Source: WTFV01 sp965200895 (GTDB lineage: Bacteria > Acidobacteriota > Vicinamibacteria > Vicinamibacterales > UBA8438). Taken from it: DNA of 64,000 bases. The DNA is taken from contig CBDAVM010000002.1 in the NCBI GenBank assembly GCA_965200895.1, positions 372,001 to 436,000 on the forward strand, in the 5' to 3' direction. Both the position numbers and the translations under genes were made by a program. The notes beneath the pieces are model-generated. The model was given only the letters and a program-made list of their open reading frames with translations. It had not been told where the DNA came from and made no database searches. This document shows, piece by piece, positions 1 through 8,506 of the stretch (positions are counted from its first letter, which is position 1; every line of letters starts with the position of its first letter).

Positions 1-48
1 GTGAGGCCTGGCTGGGCGGGAGGCGGCGCGGCCGCCGACGACTCCGGG

Positions 49-1107
49 CTACGGACCGTCGCTGCCGGCGGCCTCTTCTGCGCGCGAGCCGGTCATCATG
101 TTCATCATTCCGTAGTTGCCCTCGTGGCAGGCGAACTCGAACATCGGCTGGTCCTGGCGCGCATAGGGCAGGGCGCCCGACCAGGGTCTCGTCCATGTCT
201 CCGGGTCGTCGATGGTGAACGTGTAGTCGAGCGTGTCAAGGCCGGTGCGCGTGAAGCGCTCGGTCACGGCGGCGGACTCGCTGAGCCGGCCGCGCGACAG
301 CGAGTGCTCGGGACGGCTCCAGCGGCGGATGAACGGCTCGCGCAGGTTGGTGGTCTCGACCACCAGCGTGTCGCCCTCCCAGCGACCGCGCGAACTGCCG
401 GCGAACTGCCGGATGCCGGCCGGCAGGTGCGGCCGCTCGTCCAGGTAGATGACCCGCAGATCGTGGATGTGCTCCTGCAGAATCACCACGTAGTCGGGTC
501 CCTGGAAGAAGTGGTAGTTGTTGTTGTAGCCGGTCGGGATCGACGGGATCCCGCGGTACCAGAGACAGCGCTCGCTCAGGCCCATCTCCTCCGGGCCGTT
601 GGCGGGCGCGGCGCCGTTCTGCACGTCCGCCAGCCGCCGCGACTCCGCCGAGGTGATTCGGGCGAGCGCCTCCGGGGTGAGCGAAGGCAGGCGGCCGTTC
701 TCGGGGTCGGTGATCAGCGAGGTGCGGTTGGTGCCGACCACCGACGTGCTCTGCTCGGTCCAGAAGCTGTTGTAGGCGCCGACGTTGCCGCCCACCGGCA
801 GCGGCTCGGTGCGCACCACGCTCGGCGCGTTCTCGCGATCCACGCGCGCCTGGGCCTGCTGTTCGAGCGCCGCCACTTCGTCATCGCTGAGAAACGCCTG
901 CTCCGCGAGGTTCTCCGGGCGTTCCAGCGGCGTGATGGTGCCGTTGTTCCAGATGGCCTGGATGTCGGGATGGCCCCACGGCGTCTGCGGCGTCGTCCAG
1001 TCCGCATCCGGTCCCTGGGCCTGCGCCGCGGCCGTCGCTGGCGCCAGGGTCGCGAGCGCCAGGGCGGTCACGAGTACGGCCGGCAACTTGTCGATTCGCT
1101 GGATCAT
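49..1107 (-). CDS. Secreted two-cysteine family protein, copy 1 (unknown function)
   Basis: 352 residues with a Sec signal peptide (about 1-28, ending Ala-rich before AQ). This is one of eight members of the same unnamed family in this window. Family landmarks are present: an IQAIWNNGTITPLERP segment after the signal, RTSLITDP in the middle, an ERC cysteine, a GYNNN segment, RGRWEGDTLVVET, and ACHEGNYGM near the C-terminus. The two family cysteines (ERC and ACHEGN) probably form a disulfide. The start is set by GGGGAGG about six bases upstream of ATG 1105-1107; reading further upstream would add a non-secretory extension. It is transcribed divergently from the fumarylacetoacetase-like gene. 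No enzymatic motif is recognised. This copy is the most divergent (FACHEGN for YACHEGN). Confidence 0.85.
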   Translation of the reverse strand: MIQRIDKLPAVLVTALALATLAPATAAAQAQGPDADWTTPQTPWGHPDIQAIWNNGTITPLERPENLAEQAFLSDDEVAALEQQAQARVDRENAPSVVRTEPLPVGGNVGAYNSFWTEQSTSVVGTNRTSLITDPENGRLPSLTPEALARITSAESRRLADVQNGAAPANGPEEMGLSERCLWYRGIPSIPTGYNNNYHFFQGPDYVVILQEHIHDLRVIYLDERPHLPAGIRQFAGSSRGRWEGDTLVVETTNLREPFIRRWSRPEHSLSRGRLSESAAVTERFTRTGLDTLDYTFTIDDPETWTRPWSGALPYARQDQPMFEFACHEGNYGMMNMMTGSRAEEAAGSDGP

Positions 1108-1380
1108 CTGTACCTCCCCGCCGGGCCGGCGCCTGCTGTCGCGGCTTCCCGAGCCCGGCTTCTCTCGCGAGAGTTTCCGTGCGGCAGAATACACCCGCCG
1201 CCGGTCGCGGGGGATCGCGCCGTCCCCCTCACCTTGTGGCCCCGGGCAACCGCACCGTGGAGACACCCGCCGCCGGGGACTCACGCCGTGTCCGCGGCTG
1301 CGGTACGCTTTTGACGCGTGTCGGCCCGGATCCTCCCGCGCCGACCGGTGCACGGCCCACCGGGAGCGGCTCCCTCCGTC

Positions 1381-1409
1381 TTGACAGAGGGTCGGGGCGC
1401 GAGTACAAC
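1381..1409 (+). promoter_or_regulatory. Sigma-70-type promoter for the FAH-like gene
   Basis: A perfect TTGACA (1381-1386) is followed by a 17-base spacer and TACAAC (1404-1409). This puts a transcript start near 1416, about 40 bases before ATG 1456. It lies in the 348-base divergent gap 1108-1455, where nothing else is recognisable. Confidence 0.6.
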
Positions 1410-1455
1410 CCGTAGCGCGCATCACTGGTCCACCCCGATACCCACGAGGAGAATC

Positions 1456-2607
1456 ATGCGACGAATTCTTGTCCTGACGGCAGTCATTGCACTGTTCGTC
1501 CCGATCGTTCCCACGGCCCAGGGGCCGGACGCCGAAGTGGCCGAGTGGTTCAAGGTCGGCACCTTCGACATCCACGGCGTGCCCCACGTCGGGCTCGTCC
1601 TGCGCGACAGCCTGGTCATCGACATCGAGCAGGCCAACGCCGCGCTGGAAGCGGATCCGGCGTATCCCACGGTGCCGATGCCCGAGGACATGCTCGAGCT
1701 GATCGGGCGCTGGGACTACGGTCTCAAGTACCGCCTGTACGAGATCGTCAACCATGTCGTCGGGAACGACCTGCTCATGGGCGCGGACCGGGCCGCCTAC
1801 GTCCACGACGTGAGCGCCCTGCGGACGCGGCCGCCGATCATGTACCCGGGCAAGATCCTCAACGCCGCGGTCAACTTCTACAGCCACGTCAGCGAGGGCG
1901 CGAGCCCCGAGGAGCGGGCGGCGGAGATGCGCCGGCGGCGCGAGGAGCGCGGCGTGCCGTATCTGTTCCTGAAGCCGAGCCGCGGCGCGGTGGTCGGCAA
2001 CGGCGAGCCGATCGTCATCCCCCACGGGCGTGACCGGACCGACTGGGAGGTCGAGCTCGGTGCGGTGATCGGCCGCACGGCAAAGTACGTCTCGGCGAAC
2101 GACGCCCAGGACTACGTCTTCGGCTACATGGTGTCGATCGATGTCTCCGACCGCGGGGGCCGGCCGCCGGGCGGCAACGCCACCCGCTCGGACTGGTTCG
2201 TCGGCAAGGGCCATGACTCGTTCGCGCCGCAAGGGCCGTGGATCGCGCCCAAGGAGTTCTACGGCGACCCGATGGCCAACCTGCGGCAGACCCTAAGCGT
2301 CGGCGGACGGACGCTGCAGGACGCGCGGGCCGGCGACATGATCCACTCGCTGTGGGAGATCATCGAGTACGCCTCGTCGATCATCACCCTGTATCCGGGC
2401 GACGTGATCAACAACGGCACGTCGGGCGGCACCGCGGCCGGGGCCGCGGATACCCGCGGCGAAGAGGATCGCTACCTGAAGCCGGGCGAGGTGGTCGAGG
2501 CGAGCATCGACGGCATCGGCACCCTGCGGATGCCGGTGGTCGCCGGCGAGGAGCCGACCGGGCTGACCGGCGCGCAGCTTCCGCCGGTCAGCAGCTACCG
2601 CGACTGA
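1456..2607 (+). CDS. Exported fumarylacetoacetate hydrolase (FAH) family protein
   Basis: 383 residues. An N-terminal signal peptide (about 1-22) precedes a FAH-type catalytic domain from about residue 125 to the end. The FAH hallmarks visible are LFLKPSRGAVVG, the metal-binding stretch DWEVELGAVIG, DVSDRGGR, KGHDSFAPQGPW and NNGTSGGTAAG near the end. The family hydrolyses or hydrates acyl-pyruvate-like substrates in aromatic and sugar-acid catabolism and is normally cytoplasmic, so the signal peptide suggests a periplasmic variant. ATG 1456 has GAGGAG five to ten bases upstream and a consensus promoter before it. An in-frame extension to 1318 is possible but would bury the signal peptide. 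Confidence 0.85.
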   Translation: MRRILVLTAVIALFVPIVPTAQGPDAEVAEWFKVGTFDIHGVPHVGLVLRDSLVIDIEQANAALEADPAYPTVPMPEDMLELIGRWDYGLKYRLYEIVNHVVGNDLLMGADRAAYVHDVSALRTRPPIMYPGKILNAAVNFYSHVSEGASPEERAAEMRRRREERGVPYLFLKPSRGAVVGNGEPIVIPHGRDRTDWEVELGAVIGRTAKYVSANDAQDYVFGYMVSIDVSDRGGRPPGGNATRSDWFVGKGHDSFAPQGPWIAPKEFYGDPMANLRQTLSVGGRTLQDARAGDMIHSLWEIIEYASSIITLYPGDVINNGTSGGTAAGAADTRGEEDRYLKPGEVVEASIDGIGTLRMPVVAGEEPTGLTGAQLPPVSSYRD

Positions 2608-2792
2608 GCCGTCCGCCTCGTGGCCGCAGGCGCTCCCGGCGCTGCGAAGATGCAGCATCCGACGCCTGCGGCCCCCATCCATTCGCCGCTCTGACGCCAG
2701 CCCCAGTCACTGTCGGGAGGCGGTGCGGGGTGGCCGGGCGCCCGCGTCCCGTATCTTCCGGCCCTCGCAATCTCGCTGTTATGATGGACGCC

Positions 2793-3401
2793 ATGTCGTC
2801 CGCAGCACGTCCCTCAGCCGTCGTCGAACCCGTGCGGGCGTGGGATCCGGATGCCGTCCGGCGTCATCGCTTCACCGTCGACGACTTCGCGCGCATGGGC
2901 GAGGCCGGCATCTTCACCGAGGACGACCGGGTGGAGCTGCTCGACGGGGAGATCTGGGACATGACGCCCATCGGCCCGCTCCATGCCTGGCTCGTCAACC
3001 GCCTCTTCGAACTGCTCGTCACGCGTCTGGCCGGCAGGGCCTACGTCAGTGCGCAGAACCCGGTGCGGCTGGATCGGCGCTCCGAGCCGCAGCCCGACCT
3101 GACCGTCGCGCGCCTCGGCCCGCGCTACGCCGACCACCATCCGGGGCCGGCCGACGCGCTGCTCGTGATCGAGGTGGCCGATTCCTCCCTGCGCCACGAC
3201 CGGGAGCGGAAGCTTCCGCGGTACGCGCAGGCGGGCGTCCCCGAGGCGTGGCTGGTCGGTGCCGAGGCCCGCGAGGTGACCGTCTGCGGCGCGCCGGGAC
3301 CGCAGGGGTACCGCGACCAGCAGGTGCGGCGGGGGAGCGACGTGTTGACATCGGTGGCCGTGGAAGGGCTCCGGATGGCGGTCGACGAGATCTTCGACTG
3401 A
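2793..3401 (+). CDS. Uma2-family (DUF820) putative endonuclease
   Basis: 202 residues. The Uma2 fold is recognisable from FARMGEAGIFTEDDRVELLDGEIW, then PIGPLHAWLVNRL, the PDLTV strand, LLVIEVADSSLRHDRERKL (the D-ExK nuclease core) and YAQAGVPEAWLV. Such proteins are restriction-endonuclease-fold proteins of unclear role, often in many genomic copies. In-frame ATGs also exist at 2781 and 2784. I chose 2793 because a TATGAT -10 box covers 2780-2785 and would start transcription at about the A of this ATG (leaderless); no Shine-Dalgarno is seen before any candidate. It is a single gene, convergent with the DUF5916 gene. Confidence 0.8.
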   Translation: MSSAARPSAVVEPVRAWDPDAVRRHRFTVDDFARMGEAGIFTEDDRVELLDGEIWDMTPIGPLHAWLVNRLFELLVTRLAGRAYVSAQNPVRLDRRSEPQPDLTVARLGPRYADHHPGPADALLVIEVADSSLRHDRERKLPRYAQAGVPEAWLVGAEAREVTVCGAPGPQGYRDQQVRRGSDVLTSVAVEGLRMAVDEIFD

Positions 3402-3453
3402 GGCGACGTCCGAAGGCCGTCTCCCGGCTGCGTGTCGCGGCCCGCCGTGCGCC

Positions 3454-6400
3454 TCAGAAGCGGAACAGGCGGTTGAACTTGATGACGAACGCGCGGTTCT
3501 GCAGTTGCGGCCAGCGCCGCGCGCCGAACGAGAAGTCCGCCACATCGCGCTGGTCGTTGTAGACGACGAACAGCTCGCTGCCGGGTTGGTACTCCCACCG
3601 CAGGCGGAGGTTGGCGCTGATCGTGTCGCTGACCGGGCTGTACTGGATCAGCCCGCCGAAGAACATCCGGGGCGTGAATGTGTAGGTGACGCGGCTCGTG
3701 ACCAGCGGCACCGTGTATATCCCGTCGTCCGGAAGCGTGATGCGGTTGACCGACAGGCCCGGCTCCAGAGAGAACTGGGGCGTGATCTCGACGCGGCCGC
3801 GCTGGTAGCCGATCGCGTTGATGTGGCCATGGTAGTAGTCGCCGCTCCAGAGTGACAGGTTGCCCGACACCCGGCGCTGCTGTCCCATGGCGTAGGAGAG
3901 GAAGATGCTCTGGTAGTCGTACTCTCCGACCGGGATGGGGACGATGCCGGCCGCATTGAACTCCTCCGGTACGAAGTCGTAGCGGTGCTCGTAGTTGGCG
4001 CTCAGCCGGTCGCTGTTCTCGAACTCGATACCGAAGATGCCCTGTGCGATCCGCGTCTCGGGGATGCCCGCGCCGTTCTCGAAGTAGTCGTAGCTGCCCT
4101 CCCACGTGAACTGGCGCACCGCGTCCATCGTCGGTCGCGGGCTGTAGCGGGCGAGCACGTAGTTGCGCAGGAAGTCGTCACGCCGCACGAAGCCGACTTC
4201 CGGGTTGAAGGCGTCGCCCACGACGAGGTGCTCGGCCTGCAGTCCGTAGAGGTCGCCGGCGTAGTTGAACGCCGCCTGGTAGCTCTGTTCGTTCCCGGCC
4301 GCGCCCGGCTCCGGCTCGAGCCCGCGCGTCTGCGTGCGGGCGTAGTAGCCGTAGAAGTTGACGTTGTCGTAGAACGAAAAGGCGGCGTCGACGCCGTAGG
4401 CCTCGTTGGTGTCGGTGCCGTCAACGGACACCGAGCGGCCGGTGAAGATGCCGCCGATCCGACTCCGGCGCAGGAGGTCGCGCTTCACCCGCAGCACCGA
4501 GAAGTTGGTGCCGGTTGCGACGCCGTCCACGTCCCGGGTCTGGATGTTCAGTGCACCGATGGAGTAGCGGCCCGCCTTGCCGGTCAATCGCGCCCCGCCC
4601 AGAATCGGCACCGTTTCGCTGCCGCTCAGTCCGATGCGGCGGCTGTAGAAGACAGTGGGTACGTCGCCGCCGCCGAAGAAGCCCGACCCGCCGAGCCGGG
4701 TGGCGCGAAACTGACCGCCGGTGTTGCCGGCCGCCCGGCCGAAGTCGAAGATGCCGCGCCCTTCGAGGAAGAACTCCCGCTTCTCGGGAAAGAAGAGGTT
4801 GAAGCGCGACAGGTTGAGCTGCGCCTCGTCGGCCTCGACCTGGGCGAAGTCGGTGTTGTAGGTGAAGTCTGCGGTCAGGTTCTGCGTCACGCCGTACTTG
4901 ATGTCCACGCCGCCGTCGCCCGCTCCCTCGTTCAGGATCTGCGGCGTGGAGGTCAGGTTGGAGTTTACCGACCCGATGGCGTAGGGCTTGATCTCGAACC
5001 GGCGGTTGCCGCTCGGCACCTCGAGGCCGGTCAGCGTGCCCGCCGCCGACAGCCGGAACATGCCGGGGCCGGCCGAGATGGGGACGGCGGTCAGGTAGGT
5101 GGTCTCGTTCTTGTAGCGGATGCGCCGTCCGAGCTGCAGGCCCCAGACCTGCCCGACCCCCGGCCGGAAGCGGAGCGACTTGAACGGTATCGCCATCTCG
5201 GCCGTCCACCCGCCGTCGAAACGGCCGGTGCTCGATTCCCAGATGGGGTTCCAGTCGTTGTTGGGATTGCCCTCGTCGGTGATCTCGTAGTCGAAGAAGC
5301 CGCCGATGGGTGTCAGCATGAAGGCGACGCCGTTGCGGCGGTCGTAGAACGTGTCGAGCCCGACGCTGAAGTAGTCGTTGTTGATGATCTGGAACGAGTC
5401 GCGCTGCATCTCGTTGGCGATCCACTGTGATTCGGGCACGCTGGACCACAGGCGCGCAGCGACATAGACGTTGTCGTCGTCGAAGAAGACCCACGCCTCG
5501 GTGCGCTCGGTCGTCGGCGCGCCCTCGATGGGGAGCTGCTGCACGAAGCCCTCGATGGACGGGACGGTCTCGTAGATGCCGTCGTCGAGCACGCCGTCCA
5601 CCCGCAGCGGCGCGCTCAGGCGCACGGCCCGCACCGTCGCCCGGCCCTCGGTGTCACGGGAGACGACCTCCGGGGCGGCCGGCGGCGCCGGTCCGTCGAT
5701 GATCACGGTCGGCGCTGCGGCCGCGAAACCGGCTGGCTGCGGCGGCGGTCCGGCGGCGGGCGGGGTCGCGGGTTCCGGCGCGCGACCGCCGGGTCGAGGT
5801 CCGGGACGACCGCTCAACGGCCCGCCGGGGCCGCGCCCGGGACGACCCGCCATCGGACCGGGTCCACGTCCGGGTCTGCCGGCCATCGGGCCGGGCCCGG
5901 GTCCGGGAAAACCGGTCCGGGAGTCGGGACCGGAACGCGGCGGCTCGAACCGGCCCGGCGCCGAAGCCGGAGCCGGCGGCGGGGACTGCGCGGCGGTGCG
6001 CCGCGGGCCGGTCTCCAGCGCCTGGCGGATTCGCGCGGCAATCTCGTCCTGCAGGTCGAAGAGCTCGTCGAACTCGCCATCGACCGTTACTGCGTCGACC
6101 AGCGAGGCCGTGCCGGCGTCGAACACCCGGGTCGTGATCCGCAGGCGAACGCCGACCCGCTGGTAGGCGCCGGTCACCAGCCAGGACGCGCCCAGGGTCC
6201 GGCCCGTCTCGAGGATGGCTTCCGGGGATCCGAGACCTACCTCCGTCGCCCGCGGCACGGACGCGGTCTCCGCGCGGGCGGCTCCGATCCCCGCACGGTT
6301 GAGGTCCGACACCACACTTTCTGCGATGCCGGTGCCGATCCAGGCGTCCCCGGAGTTGCCGGAGATGTTGATGAAGGAAAGCACGGCTGCCTGGCGCGGG

Positions 6401-6522
6401 TCGGTAGCTGGCGGGTTCGACTGCGCGAGAACGCGCGAGCCACCTGCAATCGCCGGCGCGATGGCGACCAGGGCCAGGATTGGTAGGGCCGCACGCGTTG
6501 CACGCTGCAGGACGGCAGTCAT
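3454..6522 (-). CDS. DUF5916 outer-membrane barrel with FlgO/TolB-like and CBM9-like domains
   Basis: 1022 residues. A signal peptide (about 1-33) is followed by a domain of about residues 40-170 resembling the FlgO/TolB N-terminal type (AVLSFINISGNSGDAWIGTG). A Pro/Gly/Arg-rich linker with tandem GRGPGPMAGRP-like units covers roughly 190-265. A carbohydrate-binding-9-like beta domain follows (about 290-480, LRVDGVLDD, EAWVFFDDDNVYVAARLW). The rest is a DUF5916 barrel with FNLFFPEKREFFLEGRGIF. The last residue is Phe, as in outer-membrane barrel proteins. DUF5916 proteins are outer-membrane proteins of unknown substrate. GAGG lies about ten bases before ATG 6520-6522. It is a single gene; fusion to a FlgO-like head is unusual. 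Confidence 0.85.
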   Translation of the reverse strand: MTAVLQRATRAALPILALVAIAPAIAGGSRVLAQSNPPATDPRQAAVLSFINISGNSGDAWIGTGIAESVVSDLNRAGIGAARAETASVPRATEVGLGSPEAILETGRTLGASWLVTGAYQRVGVRLRITTRVFDAGTASLVDAVTVDGEFDELFDLQDEIAARIRQALETGPRRTAAQSPPPAPASAPGRFEPPRSGPDSRTGFPGPGPGPMAGRPGRGPGPMAGRPGRGPGGPLSGRPGPRPGGRAPEPATPPAAGPPPQPAGFAAAAPTVIIDGPAPPAAPEVVSRDTEGRATVRAVRLSAPLRVDGVLDDGIYETVPSIEGFVQQLPIEGAPTTERTEAWVFFDDDNVYVAARLWSSVPESQWIANEMQRDSFQIINNDYFSVGLDTFYDRRNGVAFMLTPIGGFFDYEITDEGNPNNDWNPIWESSTGRFDGGWTAEMAIPFKSLRFRPGVGQVWGLQLGRRIRYKNETTYLTAVPISAGPGMFRLSAAGTLTGLEVPSGNRRFEIKPYAIGSVNSNLTSTPQILNEGAGDGGVDIKYGVTQNLTADFTYNTDFAQVEADEAQLNLSRFNLFFPEKREFFLEGRGIFDFGRAAGNTGGQFRATRLGGSGFFGGGDVPTVFYSRRIGLSGSETVPILGGARLTGKAGRYSIGALNIQTRDVDGVATGTNFSVLRVKRDLLRRSRIGGIFTGRSVSVDGTDTNEAYGVDAAFSFYDNVNFYGYYARTQTRGLEPEPGAAGNEQSYQAAFNYAGDLYGLQAEHLVVGDAFNPEVGFVRRDDFLRNYVLARYSPRPTMDAVRQFTWEGSYDYFENGAGIPETRIAQGIFGIEFENSDRLSANYEHRYDFVPEEFNAAGIVPIPVGEYDYQSIFLSYAMGQQRRVSGNLSLWSGDYYHGHINAIGYQRGRVEITPQFSLEPGLSVNRITLPDDGIYTVPLVTSRVTYTFTPRMFFGGLIQYSPVSDTISANLRLRWEYQPGSELFVVYNDQRDVADFSFGARRWPQLQNRAFVIKFNRLFRF
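5770..5900. repeat. GC-rich tandem coding repeat (Pro-Gly-Arg linker)
   Basis: Degenerate repeats of a unit encoding GRPGRGPGPMA inside the DUF5916 gene. They form a flexible linker between the head and the surface-binding domains. Repeat number could vary by slippage. Confidence 0.6.
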
Positions 6523-6672
6523 AGGCTCTTACCTCACCGCGGCGCCGTCTGGCGATTCCGCTGCCTTCGCATCGCCGCGGCGCCTTGGGAGACGATGCTG
6601 CTACCGGTCCCGTTTACCTGGGCGCCCTCGGCGCCGTTCGAGGACGGGTCACAGCCGGGTTCCGGTGTTCCT

Positions 6673-8181
6673 CTACCGCGCCGGTACCTGCAGCTCCGGC
6701 ATCGGGGCGGCCGAGAACAGGCGCTTGAGCGGGATGGCGAGCCAGCGCGCCCAGGCGGCCGAGCGCGAGACACGGGCGCTGTCGGTGGCGATGCCGGTGT
6801 TGCCGTACATCTGGCGGTACAGCTTGGACACGAGCAGGAACGCCAGTCTGTAGCGCATGGAGCGGACACAGCGCGAACGACGCCAGACCTTGCCGAGCGA
6901 GTAGAAGCGATCCCAGGCGTGCTGCGTGCCGATCCGGATCTCCTCGGCCGTCATCGCCGGGTGCGGCGAGAAGATCTTCGGGCGCTTGATGGGCGGAATC
7001 AGCCAGTAGCGGCTCACCGGGACGCCGTCCACGTCGGGAATCTCCCGCGCCTCGGTCTTCTCCCACTTCAGGAAATCGACCGTGCCGGGGAATGGTGTCA
7101 GGGTGAGGAACTGTGCGAAGTCGATGTCCGCGGCGTGCGCCAGCGCCGCGGTCGCCTCGAAGCTGTCCGGCCGGTCGCTCGGCAGTCCGAAGATGAACGA
7201 GCCGAGCACGTGGACGCCGTGTTCGCGGAACTGCTGGAGCTGGTTGACCAGGGCGTCCCCGGCCAGGTTGAAGCCCTTGTAGACGTCCTTGAGGCCCTCC
7301 TCGGTTACCGCCTCGACCCCGATCAGGGCGCCGCGGATGCGCGCGTTGCGCATCGCGTCGAGGAACGCCGGGTCCTCGGCCGCCTCCATCGTGATCTGCG
7401 TGAAGAACACCGTGTCCCTGGGCAGCTTCGCGAGCCGCTCCATCAGCTCGAAGCGTTCCTCGCGCAGTGCTTCCAGTTCGTGCAGCCGCGCGGGGTCCTT
7501 GCGCCGGCGGGCCATCGCCAAGTCCTCGAGCGTCACGGGATAGAAGTTGTCGTCGGCCAGCGCGATGAAGCGGAAGCCCATCCGGCGCAGCTCGACGATC
7601 TCTTCGAGCACCGCGTCGACGGTCCGCTGGCGCGGCTCCTGGCCGTCGGTCCGCCAGACCGAGCAGAAGGAGCAGTGCTTGGGGCAGCCGCGCACCGTCT
7701 GCACCGAGGCCCACATGTAGCGGTCGCGCGGCATCAGGTCCCAGCGCGCTTTCTGCAGGGAAGCCCCGGGCACGCGGCCGCCCTCGTAGATGCGCTCCGG
7801 CCGTCCGGCCACCACGTCCTCCAGTACCTGCGGCCAGACGCCGTCGCCGTCGCCCTTGACCGCCGCGTGCGCGCCGCCCCGTTCGTGCGCCTCGTCCGGA
7901 TAGAGGGTGGCGTGGATGCCGCCGAACACCACGTGCGCGCCCCGCGCGCGGCACAGTCGCCCCACCTCGTAACCGCGCAGCGCGTTGCCGGTGTGGATGC
8001 CGATGCCGACGATGTCGCCGGCCTGGATCGACTCCGGGTCGAGCGGCTCCAGCGTCTCGTCCACGATGTGCGGGTCACCCCACTTGCGGGGGGTGGCGTG
8101 CGCGAGGACGTAGAGCCAACGCGGTGTGATGACCGCCAGCCCGAACGCGATGTGGCTGGGGTTGATCAGGTGTATGCGCAT
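6673..8181 (-). CDS. B12-binding-domain radical SAM protein
   Basis: 502 residues. Residues about 1-130 form a cobalamin-binding-like Rossmann domain (DIVGIGIHTGN, VVFGGIHATLYPDEA). The radical SAM core follows with the cluster motif VRGCPKHCSFCSVW (C-x3-C-x2-C), GFRFIALADDNF, GALIGVEAVTEEGL and GSFIFGLPSDRPDS. These enzymes use a 4Fe-4S cluster with SAM, and often cobalamin, for methylation or C-C chemistry. The substrate cannot be told from sequence; relatives occur in hopanoid and natural-product pathways. ATG 8179-8181 is chosen because the B12 domain begins immediately (MRIHLINPSH); upstream in-frame sequence is low-complexity. It stands alone and is divergent from the quinoprotein. Confidence 0.85.
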   Translation of the reverse strand: MRIHLINPSHIAFGLAVITPRWLYVLAHATPRKWGDPHIVDETLEPLDPESIQAGDIVGIGIHTGNALRGYEVGRLCRARGAHVVFGGIHATLYPDEAHERGGAHAAVKGDGDGVWPQVLEDVVAGRPERIYEGGRVPGASLQKARWDLMPRDRYMWASVQTVRGCPKHCSFCSVWRTDGQEPRQRTVDAVLEEIVELRRMGFRFIALADDNFYPVTLEDLAMARRRKDPARLHELEALREERFELMERLAKLPRDTVFFTQITMEAAEDPAFLDAMRNARIRGALIGVEAVTEEGLKDVYKGFNLAGDALVNQLQQFREHGVHVLGSFIFGLPSDRPDSFEATAALAHAADIDFAQFLTLTPFPGTVDFLKWEKTEAREIPDVDGVPVSRYWLIPPIKRPKIFSPHPAMTAEEIRIGTQHAWDRFYSLGKVWRRSRCVRSMRYRLAFLLVSKLYRQMYGNTGIATDSARVSRSAAWARWLAIPLKRLFSAAPMPELQVPAR

Positions 8182-8506
8182 GAGATCGGGACCCTTGAAG
8201 GACACGCCTGACGGGTACGGTACCCGTGATCTTACAGCACTGTCCGATCCACGGCCTTCGAGCAGGATTTCCAACCTGGATTCCAACGGGTTGTTGAAGT
8301 CGATCGCACGGGGGCGGAGCGCGGGCGGGGGCGGAGCGCGGCGGCTGACGGCGCTTGATTCGAGGGCAGACGGCGGGCCGCCGCCGGGTGCAACCGGGTC
8401 TTCCGTTGGCGACGGCAGCGGCTGCCAGCCGCTGCGCTGGCGCGGTGGCGGCGCCGGCGCAGTAGAATGAGCCGGGCTCGACAACGAAGACGCTCAGGAG
8501 GCTGTG
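8182..8506. other. Divergent intergenic region with hairpin and -10 box
   Basis: A 325-base gap. It holds a perfect 9-bp hairpin, 8415-8423 with 8427-8435 (GCAGCGGCT, loop GCC), and a TAGAAT -10-like box at 8463-8468. That box would start the quinoprotein transcript near 8475. No good -35 is visible. No gene is recognised. Confidence 0.4.

Noticed and set aside
1108..2232. N-terminal extension of two-cysteine copy 1
   Set aside because: It would run antisense through the FAH gene and remove the signal peptide.
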